A program made the translations under genes and the position numbers. This document shows, in pieces, positions 9,083 to 20,779 of a DNA stretch of 64,000 nucleotides. This stretch comes from Buxus sempervirens (lineage: Eukaryota; Streptophyta; Magnoliopsida; Buxales; Buxaceae): the NCBI GenBank assembly GCA_947561395.2, contig OX387182.1, positions 43,827,949 to 43,891,948 on the forward strand, written 5' to 3'. The stretch's first letter is position 1; each line of letters starts with the position of its first letter. Under the pieces are notes generated by a model. The model was given only the letters and a program-made list of their open reading frames with translations. It was not told where the DNA came from and did not search any database.

Positions 9083-10670
9083 CTAGTGCGTGATGAAGGA
9101 TGTTTTTTCCATATCTTCAGGTGACATCCTTATCTGGTTGTAACCAGAGAAACCGTCCATGAAAGAGAACATTGAATGCGTTGCTGTATTGTCCACTAGT
9201 ACATCAATGTGCGGTAATGGGAAGTCGTCCTTCGGACTTGCTCTATTCAGATCTCTATAGTCAACACACATCCTGACTTTCCCATCTTTCTTGGGAACTG
9301 GCACAATGTTGGCTAACCATTCCGGGTAATGAGTTACTCGCAAGAATCCAGCATTCAACTGCTTGGTGACCTCTTCCTTGATCTTCAGGGCCCATTCCGG
9401 CTTTGTGCGCCTGAGCTTCTGTTTCACAGGTACGGCCTCAGAATTTGTTGGTAACCGATGCACAACCAAGTCCGTGTCTAGCCCGGGCATATCCTCGTAT
9501 GACCATGCAAACACGTCAGAATAAGACTTAAGAAAATCAAACATCTGTTTTCTCAATAATGGTGGCAGCTTTTTACCAATTTGGAGGATCCTTGGTTGTG
9601 CTATTTCACCTATGTCAATTGACTCTGTTTCCTCAATATTAGCCTGGGGACCCTTTTCATGCCTTTCCAATGCAAGTTGGATTTCAAGCGGGGTCTCCCA
9701 TGATTCATCGTCGTCCTCATGCTCGAAAGGCTCACAGGGGACGATGTCTGAATCTTCTAGCTGCGATGGGCAAGTGCCCCAATCTGACTTGTCGAGTTCT
9801 TGCTCGTTTTCAGGATTGGACACTGGCTCATGCATTTCATTTATTATTGCCATCTGGACTGGCCTTTCTTTTTGTTTTTCTTGTTCACTTATGGCAATCT
9901 TATTACCTATCCCGTGCCCCAGACCTTCCGAGTGTGCGTCGGGATTGATACTAAGATCGCGACGCTCAAGTTGTTCATTTTTGTTATTTTCTTTTTCAAA
10001 CAAACGCAAGTAGTAAGAAGAGTTCAGATATTCATTAAAAATATGAGCAGTAGCTACAACAAAAAGTTCAGAGGTAGTAGAAACCCCCTTTGGGATAGTA
10101 ACTTTGCTGATGGCAAAAGGTGTGGCGCTCCAGTTTTTGAGTGGTGCCCGATCTTCCCCGTCGATGATGATTGCCGCTTCTGGTTCTTCAGCTAGTACCA
10201 TGTTGGCGCTGTCATCAGAAGACAGGTAGATAGGATCATGCGCTGCGCATCCCACTGGCTTGTTCTGGCTTCTCTCTGACTGGGGGCCAGATTCTGATGA
10301 TATCCCCATCCATGCTCCACTGATGGGGATGGCCCATGGTGTCTCGTATTTGGGTGGCGCATATGCGATGGTGACTTCGTTGGCCGGGTCAACTCTGGGG
10401 GGTGCAAACATTATGGGTATCCCAGTTGGTATCCCAGGAACCGTAGAAGAGTAAGCTGGTGGTGCCCATTTGCCGTAAGCTGCATGGTACACTTCTTCCG
10501 GTACTGGCCCTAGCACTTGGGGCATGCTACGGAACATGCGGTTCAAACCATCGCGAGTTCCAGGGTGCGGGATATAGGGGCGCGGAGGAGGCGATCTTGG
10601 CCTGCGGGTTGGTGCTCCTGAGCTGTCTCGCCCTTCCATCATGCAGACATACATGATTGGGCCTTCTTCT
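9083..10670 (-). pseudogene. pol: Element A pol N-terminal region and first half of reverse transcriptase
   Basis: The frame runs from about 10670 to the nonsense codon at 9083. It includes a long linker of low similarity, an acidic segment, LERHEKGPQANIEETESIDIGE, FAWSYEDMPGLDTDLVVHRLP, and the RT start (QLNAGFLRVTHYPEWLANIVPVPKKDGKVRMCVDYRDLNRASP, FSFMDGFSGYNQIRM). Unlike B and H, the stretch around NWSATPFA reads in one frame into pol, with no A9 slippage site. A frameshift near 10670 separates it from the upstream segment. Confidence 0.8.
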
Positions 10671-11330
10671 TCGAGATTCTTTCGGGGGAGCAGGTGACGG
10701 CACTTCCATCCCACTTGCAGAGTTGATTGGGATCCCATCAGGGATGAACTGTTCGTCTGGTGGGGCGAAGGCCATGGTGACTTCGTCGACTGAGTACAGG
10801 GCGACCAGTGCTGGCAGACCATCTGGCGACCACTCAGGAACCGACGGGTCGACTCCCACTATATCCCCAATCATTTCCAGAGATGGTGGCTCTTCCCAGA
10901 GCATCTGAGCTAGGCCTTGCAGGTAGTCTTCTTCTGCAGCGGGGGTATCCAGAAACTCATCTCCCCATCCTTGGGGGACTATATTCTCGATAGCCTGAGC
11001 CGCTTCACGCTCCATGTTAGAGAAGCGGTGGTACAAGTTCTCGTGGGTGCATATGGGCCAGTGGGGGTCTCTTCCTTCAGTCCTTGCCATTTTCCTCTCA
11101 GCACGGTTCCCAAGGAGTCGGGAGTAGTCTTCTGGCTGCGGTCTGAACCCCAGTCCAAAACCAGTAGTTTGCTCATAAGGTCGGATGGCTGCCTTAATTC
11201 CCTGCTTATACTTGCCCAATCCATCGCCGGCTCTGAGACCCCAGTCTGCGCAGTCAGCAGCGCTGAACATGTACTTTCTCCTCTTTTTCGAGAGTCGTCG
11301 CCCCCTTTCAGCCTCAGGGATACGGTTCAC
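10670..11330 (-). pseudogene. Element A post-protease segment with G-patch-like motif
   Basis: The frame begins after a TAG at 11331-11333 and carries AADCADWGLRAGDGLGKYKQGI, which resembles the G-patch-like segment of the other elements here (for example YHFHPGKGLGINLQG in H), then GFGLGFRPQPEDY. It ends in a frameshift near 10670. G-patch segments bind RNA or helicase partners in other proteins; the role here is unknown. Confidence 0.7.
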
Positions 11331-11776
11331 CTACACCATCTCCACTACTTGGAAATTGAGTGTGGTGGGCAACTCATAGTCCACATAGGATACTCCGACC
11401 CTTTCGAACTCTCGGTGATTCTCGGCATGTACTGTTATAAGTTCGTTGCCTGACACGAACCGGACCATTCTGTGCAGTGTGGAAGATACTGCTCCTGCCT
11501 GATGCAGCCAAGGCCTCCCAATCAGCAAATTGAATGAGGCGTTGATATCCATGAGTTCGAACTTCATGGTAAAGGGCCTGTCTGCGATCATGATCACCAA
11601 AGTGACCTCTCCCAGTGAGTCCCTTCGGGCGTTGTCAAAGCCTCTGACATTGTGCCCACTTGGTTTGATCATTGAAGGATCCAATTGTAGACTATGAAAT
11701 GTCCTCATCGGGCATATGTTCAAGGCCGACCCGTTGTCAATCATGGCACGTCTCACGATGAGATCGACGCACTTCA
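11331..11776 (-). pseudogene. Element A aspartic protease
   Basis: The active-site region reads AMIDNGSALNICP (D-N-G-S variant of D-T/S-G), followed by FELMDINASFNLLIGRPWLHQAGAVSSTLHRMVRFV, matching the protease of B (VLIDNGSALNVCP ... LLLGRPWIHTA). A one-base frameshift at 11774-11777 cuts it from gag, and TAG at 11331 ends it early. Confidence 0.88.
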
Positions 11777-14470
11777 CTTTATGTAGAGCGGCTCAGCGTG
11801 GTCGCAACCCTCCGGTGGCAGATCTGCTGCAGAGAAGGAGATGGCCTGGGGTGCCATGATTACTGCCACCACTGCCCCTAGCTGTTCCGGATCAATGCTT
11901 GCTGGTACGTGTGCATCCCCTAGGACCTTCATTAGTACCGTCCGGTGCTTCTCTGAGTCAATCAGAAGTCTCATTATGGAAATCTGGGCGGGTACCTTGT
12001 TCAACTGCTGGAGGAGATCGTATTCGGAAGTGTAGATGCTGTGGTGCAAATCTGTGACCTCCTCTTCTGTGGCCCTTCCCTTTCTCTTGAGGGTCGGTGG
12101 CAATTCTGCGACCACGTCCTTCCCTTTTTCTTTCCTTTTCGCTTCTGCTTCTGCTTCCTCTCCCTCTGGTGCGGGTGGGGGATCGGTGTTTATGTATCTA
12201 CCGGATCGGGTGATTCGGTCGATTTCTGCTTCAATGGTGGTTGCGGAGGTGGCCTGAAGGTGGAAAGATGTAGTGGGGTAAGGTGGGGATACCTTGTTGT
12301 ACGAGGGTGGTTCCAGGTTGAGTTGTGAAAGGTTGAGGGTGGGTGGTTCAAATGAATGGGAGAAAGGGTCTTGTGGAGGTGAGTCCATGATGTCATGGAT
12401 GTTGGGGGCGGAGGGGTTGGGAAAAGGGGTGGGGTAGAAAAACCCTTGGTCTGTGTGTGGGTGGAAATGCACCAGAGGGAGATCAGTGGGGAAGTCACTG
12501 CCCTCTCCTTCGATAACGTTCACTACCCTGCTTTCCTCTGCCGATGTGTCTTCTGAGTCCGTATTAGGGGACTCATCTGAACTCTCATATGGATCAAGCA
12601 GGGTTGCAAGTTCAGGAGTGGATGGTGGTTCCTCTTCTTCCGTGGCATAAGGGGGGACGAACCACTCCGACGTGCCGTGGAAAGAGGATTCTGAACTTGG
12701 CTCCGCTGATAGGGGATCGGAGAGGGATTGCAGGTCCGGCTCTGAAGTCGCAGACATATATTCAGGTGGCCATCCGGTAGATATCTGCGGGGGTACCTTT
12801 GAACTACCCACTGACGCGTCTGTGTCCAGTGGCCCATTTCGGAACCAGGGTCCCTCGGAACTGCCGATTCCTTCTCTGCGTGGAGGGGATGGGGAGTCAC
12901 TGATCCATCCGCATTGCGCTGGGTTCCATGGCCCTGTGACCTCCTCACTGCTCTGCGGTTCATCCTCTATGACACAGATGTGGACGTCTGTATTTTCCTT
13001 AACTGCACCAGCTGCCGAGGGGGTTCCTGTTTGCAGCTGTACCCCCACTGTCTGCCCCGGTCGGCCAATAAGCACAGAAGGGTCGAGCTGCCTGAGGCCT
13101 TGATCACTGCTTACTTGATTCGCCGCTCTAATGGTGGAGGCCTTTGAGTGATCTGGGAGAGGATTGGTGGTCACGCCAGCTGCTGGAGTCTGGGCAAGGG
13201 GTGCCGGGGGATCGACAGTAATGTGTTTACTGTCAATCAGGTCTTGGATGTCGTGTCTCAAATCCCAGCACCGATTGGTATGGTGCCCCGGAGCACCGGA
13301 GTGGTTCTCGCATCGCTCAGCTGCATTATAGCTCCTGGCATTGACCAAGCGAGGATTCGGAGGCTTGACTAGTACGTACCCTTTCTTCAGCAAAGTGGGT
13401 AGCAATTCTGCCGGCGCATATGGGAGTGGGGTAAAAACCCGTTTCATCCTGGCCTCCATTTCTTCTCTCGTCCTTCTCACCCCTTGGTAAGCTGTCTGCC
13501 CTGTCCCTTGGGGTGCCACTGCCTCTGGTCCTTGGGAGAAGTGATAAGGCTGTGCCGGGTGCACGTAGTTCACTGCCTGCTGCTCCTGCCTTCGAGGCTC
13601 CTGTCCCTGGTTTCTGCTAGCCTGTCCTGTTACTGGCCTCCTTGGTGCGGCACTCTGCCCACTGCCATCTATTTTCCCGGCTCTTACTGCATCCTCAATC
13701 CGATCCGCAGTCAAAATTAGGTCGTTAAAATTCGAGGTACTTTGCCCCAGCAGCAAAGTGAAGAACGGCTGTCCCAGTGACGCAATGAACAGAGATGTCA
13801 TCTCTTGTTCCAACAGTGGCGGCTGTACCAGTGTGGCCAACTCCTTCCAGCGTTTAGCATACTCTCTCACCGACTCGTGGCTCTTCTTAGTCAACCTCTG
13901 TAGTTCTGCCCTAGTCTGTAGAATCTGACTATTTAGGCGGTATTGCTGGATGAAGACTGCTGCCAGGTCATTCCATGTCTTTATCTTAGCCTTGTCCAGA
14001 CTCAAGAACCAAGAGTAAGCGGCCCCTGTTAAAGACTTCTGGAAGAATTGTACCATGATTCGCTCTTCCTTGGCATACTGGCACATGTCGCCTGAGTACG
14101 ACCTTAAATGGTTTAGTGGGCACCCAGTGCCGTCAAATTGGTGCAACTCAGGGCATTTGAACTTAGCCGGGAGTTGGATATCTGAAAAGAAACAAAGGCT
14201 TTCCAGGGTAGCCTCACTTTGCACTGTCCTGTGTTGGAGCTGTTTGAGCTGCTCCTTCAGGGCGGCCATTTCTGTTCTGTTCTCCTCCCTTACTGCTGTT
14301 AGTTTCTCCTCAAACTGCAATTCCTGGGTTCTGTACCAGTCCTCATCACCCTGTCCCAGATGGATAGGCAGAAATTGATCTGGTTGTGCCACATGAAATG
14401 GTGCTACCGGCGGTGGTGGTGGTGCCAGGGGAGGGGGATTTACTGGACGTGGCGGTGCGCCACTTCTGCT
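11774..14470 (-). pseudogene. gag: Element A gag (main part)
   Basis: The long frame contains the Tat-type capsid region (LPAKFKCPELHQFDGTGCP, SLTGAAYSWFLSLD, IQQYRLNSQI, QEMTSLFIASLGQPFF, ADRIEDAVRAGKI) and a zinc-knuckle-like CENHSGAPGHHTNRCWDLRH with all Cys and His present. A long Ser/Pro/Glu-rich linker and LNKVPAQISIMRLLIDSEKHR follow, up to the frameshift into protease at 11774. An ATG-like start is not needed here because the frame continues upstream into a Pro-rich linker; a frameshift near 14470 links it to the N-terminal piece. Confidence 0.88.
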
Positions 14471-14739
14471 TGTGGTGGGAACTGTGGCTGCGGCTGCTGG
14501 GCAACTGGTGCTGCCGGTGGGGCTTGCCTCAACTCCCTCAGTTCTGTCATCAGTTCCTGGATGATGGAACCCATACTGTCCATCCTTTGCTGCATCTCAT
14601 TGACCACTTGGGTATGACTGGACTCTGCCGGGTGTTGCCCTGGCGGCGTCTGCTCTCCTTGCTGTTCCATATCGAGCCTTCTCCTCGATCTTAACAGGTA
14701 CGGACTTCTGAAAGCAATTTTTGGTACCTGGTGGGACAA
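14440..14739 (-). pseudogene. gag: Element A gag N-terminal piece
   Basis: Starting at 14739 (or the internal Met near 14670), this piece reads through a Gln/Pro-rich segment with a short coiled coil (VNEMQQRMDSMGSIIQELMTEL), comparable to the start of B's Gag. It stops at 14440 because of a frameshift in the Pro/Gln-rich linker. Confidence 0.65.
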
Positions 14740-14851
14740 TTTGCAGGCATTAGTGCAATTTTACACAAATTGATTACACAATTTTATCTGATTGAATTTA
14801 TTCATTTATTTATTTATTTATTTATTTGTTTTATGATATGATTTGACTAAC

Positions 14852-15500
14852 TGATCTATTTTAGCTACCCTAAGGCAACAAGGGAAGAGAACCTGAATTT
14901 TGAAAAACTGATCTATTTTAGACGCTCGGAAGCGCTTGGGGCAGAGAATCCTAGTGACCGAATCTATTTTAGCTACCCGTAGGTAGCTGGGAGAGAGAAC
15001 CCAAAGAATGTTGAACACTGGTCTATTTTAGTCGCCCGCAGGCAACTGGGAAAGAGAACCCAAAGAATTTTGAATACTGGTCTATTTTAGTCGCCCGCAG
15101 GCAACTGGGAAAGAGAACCCAAAGAATTTTGAACACTGATCTATTTTAGTCACTCGGAAGCGACTGGGAGAGAGAACCCTAATAACCGGATCTATTTTAG
15201 TCACCCGTAGGCAACTGGGAGAGAGAACCCTAAATGGATTAGCTGATCTATTTTAGCTACCCGCAGGTGACAAGGGAAAAGAACCTTGGTGAATTTGAAG
15301 ACTGATCTACTTTAGTTACCTGGAAGTAACCGGGAAAGAGAACCCTAGTAACCGGATCTATTTTAGTCACCCGCAGGCAACTGGGAGAGAGAACCCTATT
15401 AACCGGATCTATTTTAGTCACCCGCAGGCAACTGGGAGAGAGAACCCTATTTTTTCTGAGAGCTGATCTATTTTAGTTGTTTAGGCAAGGAAAGAGAACC
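14852..15500 (-). repeat. Leader tandem array of element A, about 12 units of 50-60 bp
   Basis: Each unit starts with GATCTATTTTAG and continues with a variable CACCCGCAGGCAACTGGGA-like part and AGAGAACCCT. Units begin near 14852, 14909, 14960, 15021, 15079, 15138, 15190, 15245, 15304, 15356, 15406 and 15463. It lies between ORF1 and gag. Confidence 0.9.
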
Positions 15501-15639
15501 TTCAATTTAAAGGGCTTTGTTTGAGCTTAGAATCACAGGGTTGGACCAATGCAGGGTCTCCGCAGGGGGTGAGCTGAAAATCAGCACCCAGGCGTACCTC
15601 GGCCAATCTCCAGTTCCTTCACTGGCGGCGTCGGCGCCA

Positions 15640-16075
15640 AACTTCGGCTAGTAGATCCCGGGCGCTCCGCAGCCAATATCCGATTCAATCACCGGCGGCT
15701 TTGGTGTCACTAAATGGGGTAGGCTATGCCAGGACGGTCCTCCACCAATATTCGACTCATCCGTCGGCGGCTTCGGTGCCCTAAGAATTCGGCTAGTAGT
15801 ACCCGGACACTCCGCAGCCAATATCCGATTCAATCACCGGCGGCTTTGGTGTCACTAAATGGGGTAGGCTATGCCAGGACGCTCCTCCACCAATATCCGA
15901 ATCATCCGTCAGCGGCTTCGGTGCCCTAAGAATTCGGCTAGTAGTACCCGGACGCTCCGCAGCCAATATCCGATTCAATCACCGGCGGCCTCGGTGTCAC
16001 TAAAAGGGGTAGGCTATGCCAGGACGATCCTCCACCAATATCCGACTCATCCGTCGGTGGTTTCGGTGCCCTACA
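15640..16075 (-). repeat. Leader tandem array of element A, three units of 145 bp
   Basis: CTCCGCAGCCAATATCCG recurs near 15664, 15809 and 15954, giving a 145-bp period. Each unit also has GTAGGCTATGCCAGGACG and TTCGGCTAGTAG. ORF-like readings in it are repeat artefacts. The 15501-15639 and 16076-16421 stretches on either side hold no gene I can recognise. Confidence 0.9.
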
Positions 16076-16421
16076 GGTTAGACCGCATGATCTCGAAAAG
16101 ATGCAGACGGGTGTGATCTGAGCTCAAAGTCTCGGGTGTTTTTCAACACTTGCTGGGTTTTGCGATCTCAATGAGGGAGATGCAATCAAAGGAAATTAGG
16201 TGGTCGTCGCGACCAGGAATATTGCAATTATCTAAAGAGAGGTGGTCTGTCAACGACCGAGTTGCCCTATTGGAGGGGATTGATTCTTTTATTTCAAATT
16301 CTTGTCTTGTTAAGTTTGAACAATGTATAGCAAAATGGAAATAAATTCATGCTTTAATCAAAAGGTGCCGCCATGGCACAAAGTACATCATCGTTCATAA
16401 CAAATACAACAAAGCCAAAGT

Positions 16422-17156
16422 CTAGCTAGGTTGGTCATCATCGTAGTGGGAGGACACGTCTTGCCTCCTGAAGGCTCGCAGAAGCTTGTTCCGTAGACGT
16501 CGGTCCTCCTCGGCGCGTTTGCGCACCAATTCCATTTCATGTTGCAAGGCCGTATTGGCCTGCCTACTTTCCCGTTCCAAATCCACATAAGCTGAATGGA
16601 TACGGGAGTGGGTCTCCTGCAGTTCGGCCACCCTGTCCCTATATGTGTTTGGGGGCGGAACTGGAATGTCGCCTGATGCGATATGCTGAAGAGGTGGGGG
16701 GCCGTCATGGCCAAATTCCCGAGCTATCCATTGCTCGTAGTCTCGAAAATGTGATTCGATGAAGACGTCTTCTCGATATACACACACTGTCTTCCACTCC
16801 ATCAGCAGTTGGGTCCTTAGTCCCTTGGTGAGTGGACCAGTCAAATTGCCCAAGTCGTCCTTGACCGGGATTCCCTGCGGTTTCCCAAACTGTCTCAGAA
16901 CCCGGATCGGATAGTACGGCACGGCATGGATGAGTCCTATCAGGGGAAGCCCCTCTCTTTTCTTGAAAGCTATGATGGGGGTGTAGGGGATGTTGTATGT
17001 ACCCCACCATCTGATGTCCGTTTCTCCCTTCAGGTGGAGAAAGTGGTTAAACCAATCCTCACGAGCGGGTAGGTCTGGTTTGATCTCTCTTTGAGCCAAC
17101 CAATGGATGTTGTCGCCGGTTGCCTTGTAATATGCACTGACAGGTGATGACACCGT
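16422..17156 (-). CDS. Element A ORF1, C-terminal part (DUF7745-type), cut by insertion of element B
   Basis: This is the second half of an extra ORF between the leader and gag. It reads in frame from the TSD ACCGT (17152-17156) to a stop at 16422. It contains YYKATGDNIHWLAQ, IAFKKREGLPLIGLIHAVPYYPIRVLRQFG, LRTQLLMEWKTVCVYREDVF and a C-terminal coiled coil rich in Arg and Glu. The first half lies at 38482-39180. Across the insertion the frame is preserved, giving 477 residues with no stop. It is homologous to gene II of B (24138-25942) but sense-oriented and without the intron. Function is unknown; extra ORFs upstream of gag are known in Ogre elements. Confidence 0.85.
   Translation of the reverse strand, partial: TVSSPVSAYYKATGDNIHWLAQREIKPDLPAREDWFNHFLHLKGETDIRWWGTYNIPYTPIIAFKKREGLPLIGLIHAVPYYPIRVLRQFGKPQGIPVKDDLGNLTGPLTKGLRTQLLMEWKTVCVYREDVFIESHFRDYEQWIAREFGHDGPPPLQHIASGDIPVPPPNTYRDRVAELQETHSRIHSAYVDLERESRQANTALQHEMELVRKRAEEDRRLRNKLLRAFRRQDVSSHYDDDQPS
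17152..17156. repeat. Left target-site duplication (ACCGT) of element B
   Basis: ACCGT precedes the LTR start TGTGAGAC and equals 38477-38481. Confidence 0.95.
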
Positions 17157-18976
17157 TGTGAGACATGGAAAAAAATCAATTTAATGATTTCCTCAATCAT
17201 CACACGGGATTAAATAAAACAAAGAGTCGCCACCATTCAATTTAGGTGTGAATGGACACCAAAATATTAAATAAGCACAAAAGGCAATTTTAGGGCAAAA
17301 TATCCCTCCTAAAAAAACAACCAGAGATGGGTAAGGGGATTAAGTTATGAACAGGGGAAGGTGTTACGCACCCCTATTCATCCACACAAGGTGGTTGCCA
17401 GGTATTGTTCATGTTTAAAATAAAGGAAAAAGCTTGCTATAAAAATCAGGAAAATCACAAAAAGAAGATAAAAATATATGGTTTTTTCATATGAATATTC
17501 TGATTGATCCAGAACTATCAAATATGATCATACCATTCCTAGGGTTTCATGATCAAAATACAATTGAGATAAAATCAAATAAAATCAATTTAAAGTGAAA
17601 AATCCAAAAATCTGGCTTCAAGCTAAATTCTAGAAATCTAGAAAAATATGATTTTTATAAAATATTTCAAAATTGAACTTGAATAGTCCAGGACATAGAT
17701 AAAGCCCAAATTTCACATTAAATCTGAAAATCAAAACCAAAAATACCCACGTTGATGAAGAACACCAAAAGGGGAGAATTTAGACCGTAGGGTCTTATCT
17801 CAATAATGAAAAACAATTTAAAAAAACATCTCATGAAACCCTAGAATTTATTTTCAGGCTTCTTGATTCAGATCTATCATATTGATCATGATAAATCCAA
17901 GATCATAGCCTAAAATCACAAAAATCACGAAAACAGTGCTGTAGGTGCAAAAGTGGTGAAAATCCAAATTTTGGAAAAAGAAGGGATCTCATGTTATAAA
18001 CATCATAGATTCATGTAATTCATTCAGATATATCATAAAAAGCATTAAAACATTATCAGGATATTCAAAATAGCCACATCTCGCAAATTAGAGCACATGG
18101 GGGTCTACCCTACGGATCCACCTGTTCTCTTTTCCCCTAGTTCTCTCTTCACGTTTTACGGCTAGGGAGACTCTTGAGGTACTTAGAGATAGGTTTGGGT
18201 ATACAAACACAATCACAGGCCTTATTCTAGAAAAAAGAGAAAAAAACAGATATGGGGTTCTATTCTAGGGATCCACCTGTTCCCCTTTCCCCTAGTTCTC
18301 TCTTCACGTTTTACGGCTAGAGAGACCCTTGAGGTACTTAGAGGCAAGTTTAGGAATACCAAAAAAACAGATATGGCCTTATTCTACAGCAATAGAGATG
18401 ATCCTATTACTTCTAGAATTGAAGACAGAAAATAAAAAAGGATCGGGGACTTACCTGGATTGAGCAGGCAGAGCAGCAGGAGTTCTTCTTCTTCTCTTGG
18501 GAGCTTCTTAGAATTCCTTGGACTCAAAATTTCGTGGCCCTTAGCTAGAGGAGAGAGCCTCTATTTATAGACACACCCAGGGGCAAGGCTGGTCCAGAAG
18601 GATATATCCTGATTCTCAAGATAGAGTGAAAATTGGAGATAATGCCCATCCATAGCCAACCAAGGTGGCTTCAGCGAATAAAACACTTAATTCGCTCGTT
18701 TAAAGATATATTGGACTTCAAATAAAGCTCGGAAATCGAGAGAAGGACAAAACTTGCACGTGTCTTTAATGCCCGTAAATGATTTACGATCCAATGGTGA
18801 CCGTATTAGTATTACGGGCGCGCCTGCCCGTAGACATTTTGCGGGCGAGATCGGCCCGTGAAGAAAATACGGGCAAAGCCTGTTCATTCTATTTTTAGGC
18901 CTTTTTGACCTGTTTTAAGTTCTAATTACAGGTTTTTATTATTTTCTCATTTGGCAGTGCAATTTGGGGTGTCTAA
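17157..18976 (-). repeat. 3' LTR of element B
   Basis: It is about 1820 bp. The minus-strand U3 begins at about 18976 and the U5 end is TGTGAGACAT at 17157. The TATA box is CTATAAATAG at 18561-18570 (minus). The outer U3 end reads GTCTAAA where the 5' LTR has GTCTACA. A PBS-like GAGTCGCCA lies at 17224-17232 inside U5. Two similar sub-blocks near 18110-18190 and 18255-18340 share CCACCTGTTC and CACGTTTTACGGCTAG. Confidence 0.95.
18771..18874 (-). promoter_or_regulatory. Palindrome array GCCCGTA-N-TACGGGC in the U3 of B (3' LTR)
   Basis: Four imperfect palindromes of about 20 bp occur at a roughly 27-bp period, for example CCGTATTAGTATTACGGGC and CCCGTAGACATTTTGCGGGC. They lie 100-200 bp into U3, upstream of the TATA box. 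The 5' LTR has the same array at 38270-38373. Confidence 0.85.
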
Positions 18977-19326
18977 AGCTGCCCCCTCTTTGCTGGTAAT
19001 TGGAACCAATTACAAGCAGAGAGCAAAAAGACCCACCAATTGCACTTTCTGAGATTTTTGTATAATCAATTGCACTTTGCAAGGATTAAATGGTTGATTT
19101 TTGAAAAAAGAATTGATTGTGGAAGATTTGCTAAGAAATCCCTCAGCTTAAGGGCCAAATCTTCCTCTCTCCTCTCACTGAGCACTTGTGGGCTATGAAG
19201 TGAGATTTGAGACAAAATTTTTAAACAAAAGTGGGTAAGGTGGCAATCCTTGCAACTTACAACTAATACAAACATTAATCTCCTAAAAATTGTGAGAAAA
19301 TGATAAAAATATGCTTTTTTGGCTTT
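18977..19326. other. Polypurine tract of B and flanking non-coding sequence
   Basis: Next to the 3' LTR the minus strand reads AAAGAGGGGGCAGCT, a good plus-strand primer. F has a similar tract at its 3' LTR (55717-55729). The remainder to 19326 holds no gene. Confidence 0.75.
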
Positions 19327-19430
19327 GCCCGTATGGTGCTTACGGACAGACCCTGCCCGTAGAGGGTTCACGGGCGACTGGGACCGTAGTACTTTCACGG
19401 GCGTCTGATGTCCGTACTGATTTTACGGAT
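19327..19430 (+). promoter_or_regulatory. Palindrome array in front of antisense gene I of B
   Basis: Four units of the B palindrome occur in tandem: CCCGTATGGTGCTTACGGAC, CCCGTAGAGGGTTCACGGGC, ACCGTAGTACTTTCACGGGC and TCCGTACTGATTTTACGGAT. The array matches the U3 array in unit length and spacing but not in spacer sequence, so the repeated feature is the palindrome itself. No strong TATA box follows. Confidence 0.8.
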
Positions 19431-20779
19431 TTTGAACTCCTTCTTAATCTCGCGAACGCGACTTTTCCTTCTCTGCTCGCATTTGGCCCTAATTTCTTCT
19501 CGACCTTATCCTCTTCTACGGTTATTCTTCTTCTTCTTCACTAGTCCGATTCTTCCTGTTGTTCTTCGGCGACTTTCTCCCACTGGCGACGACTGGCTCA
19601 CTCCGGCGATTTCTAAGTTCTCCGGCGACTGTTCCCATTTCTTCTTCTTCCATTGCCGTGACTGTGGTCTTAGCTTCGGGTGTGCTTCGAATCATCCCAA
19701 ACGACCGGGAATTATCCTTGAAGCTCTGGTGGAGTAAGATTTAACTTGCAAAACTTTCTCATTTCAATCGAGATAGGTAAGTGGCCGAACCTCAGTTCAT
19801 GTTTATGGTATTCTCTTTTTGGTCGAATGTGAATTCGTGATTTGTACAAACTCCTGGTTTCTGTATGATAAGTTCTTGAATATTCCCAACTGTTGATTTG
19901 CTTAATGGTTCAGTATTGCTTTGATTTTTATGCTTCTGTTGCATCCGAAAATTGGTGCCTTGGGTGCTTGCATGTCCATGCATTTCTTCTAGCAGATTGA
20001 ATGAGCAACTTCCCAAACGTCTGGATTTTATTCATGGATGTACCCAGCTGTCCGAACTGATATTTGCAGTTTTTCTGATGAATTTCTGCTTTGTTGTATG
20101 CTCTAGATTCCCTTGATCATCATGGAACAATTTATCTTTGTCATTAGCTCATCCTCATTTAGCATATTGTTTGCATCTGTTTATGCCTTCATCTTGGTGT
20201 TCTTATTATAGTAAATGCAAACCAATGCATGATTTTTGCTTTGAAAACCTTAGCTTGAGTCAAATACTCATGGGTTTAATATGAACTGATTCTTGACTGG
20301 ATTTGATGTTGATCATCTTGTTCAACTGTCTTGGCATGAATACAATAGACTTTTGACTTTGCCTTTCTTGTGTTACTTCAGTCTCAATACAAGTATGCTT
20401 GAACTTTTATCCTGAAACCAAGTAAATTTAGATGGTTAGGTTTCTTTAGAAAATCCAAAAGAGGAAATTAAGATCAACTCTTAACACATATTTTTTCTTT
20501 TTCATATAAAGAGAATATACAGGAAGCCTAAAACTTCCTATATATAATTTTTATATATTTTCCTGATTAAGATAAAGATAAGTAAATATCACACTAAAAT
20601 TTCCAAACAGAAAATTAAACTCCTTCAGTTGACTTCTGATTTTGATTGGGAGTTTTTGAAGCACTTTTTCCATTCTCCATTTTTTCTTTTTCCCTGTCAA
20701 TCAATTAAACCCGGTTAGAATGATTAATCAAGCAACTAAAAATTTAAATAATTAATCATCTCCCTGATTTGAACCGTAG
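19431..20779 (+). other. Probable 5' untranslated exon and first intron of gene I
   Basis: A good donor (GATAG|GTAAGT) lies at 19776/19777, and an acceptor (ACCGTAG|ATGG) ends at 20779 directly before the start codon, giving an intron of about 1.0 kb in the 5' leader. Element F has the same arrangement on its minus strand (donor at 54746/54745, acceptor directly before ATG at 53858), so the arrangement is conserved. The transcription start is not determined. Confidence 0.6.

Noticed and set aside
12036-12328. Plus-strand ORFs opposite A's gag (12036-13103 and similar)
   Set aside because: They are shadows of the minus-strand gag frame with no homology of their own.
14852-16075. Regularly spaced repeats resembling a CRISPR array
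   Set aside because: Unit length and spacing vary, spacers are not unique, and the context is a plant retrotransposon leader.
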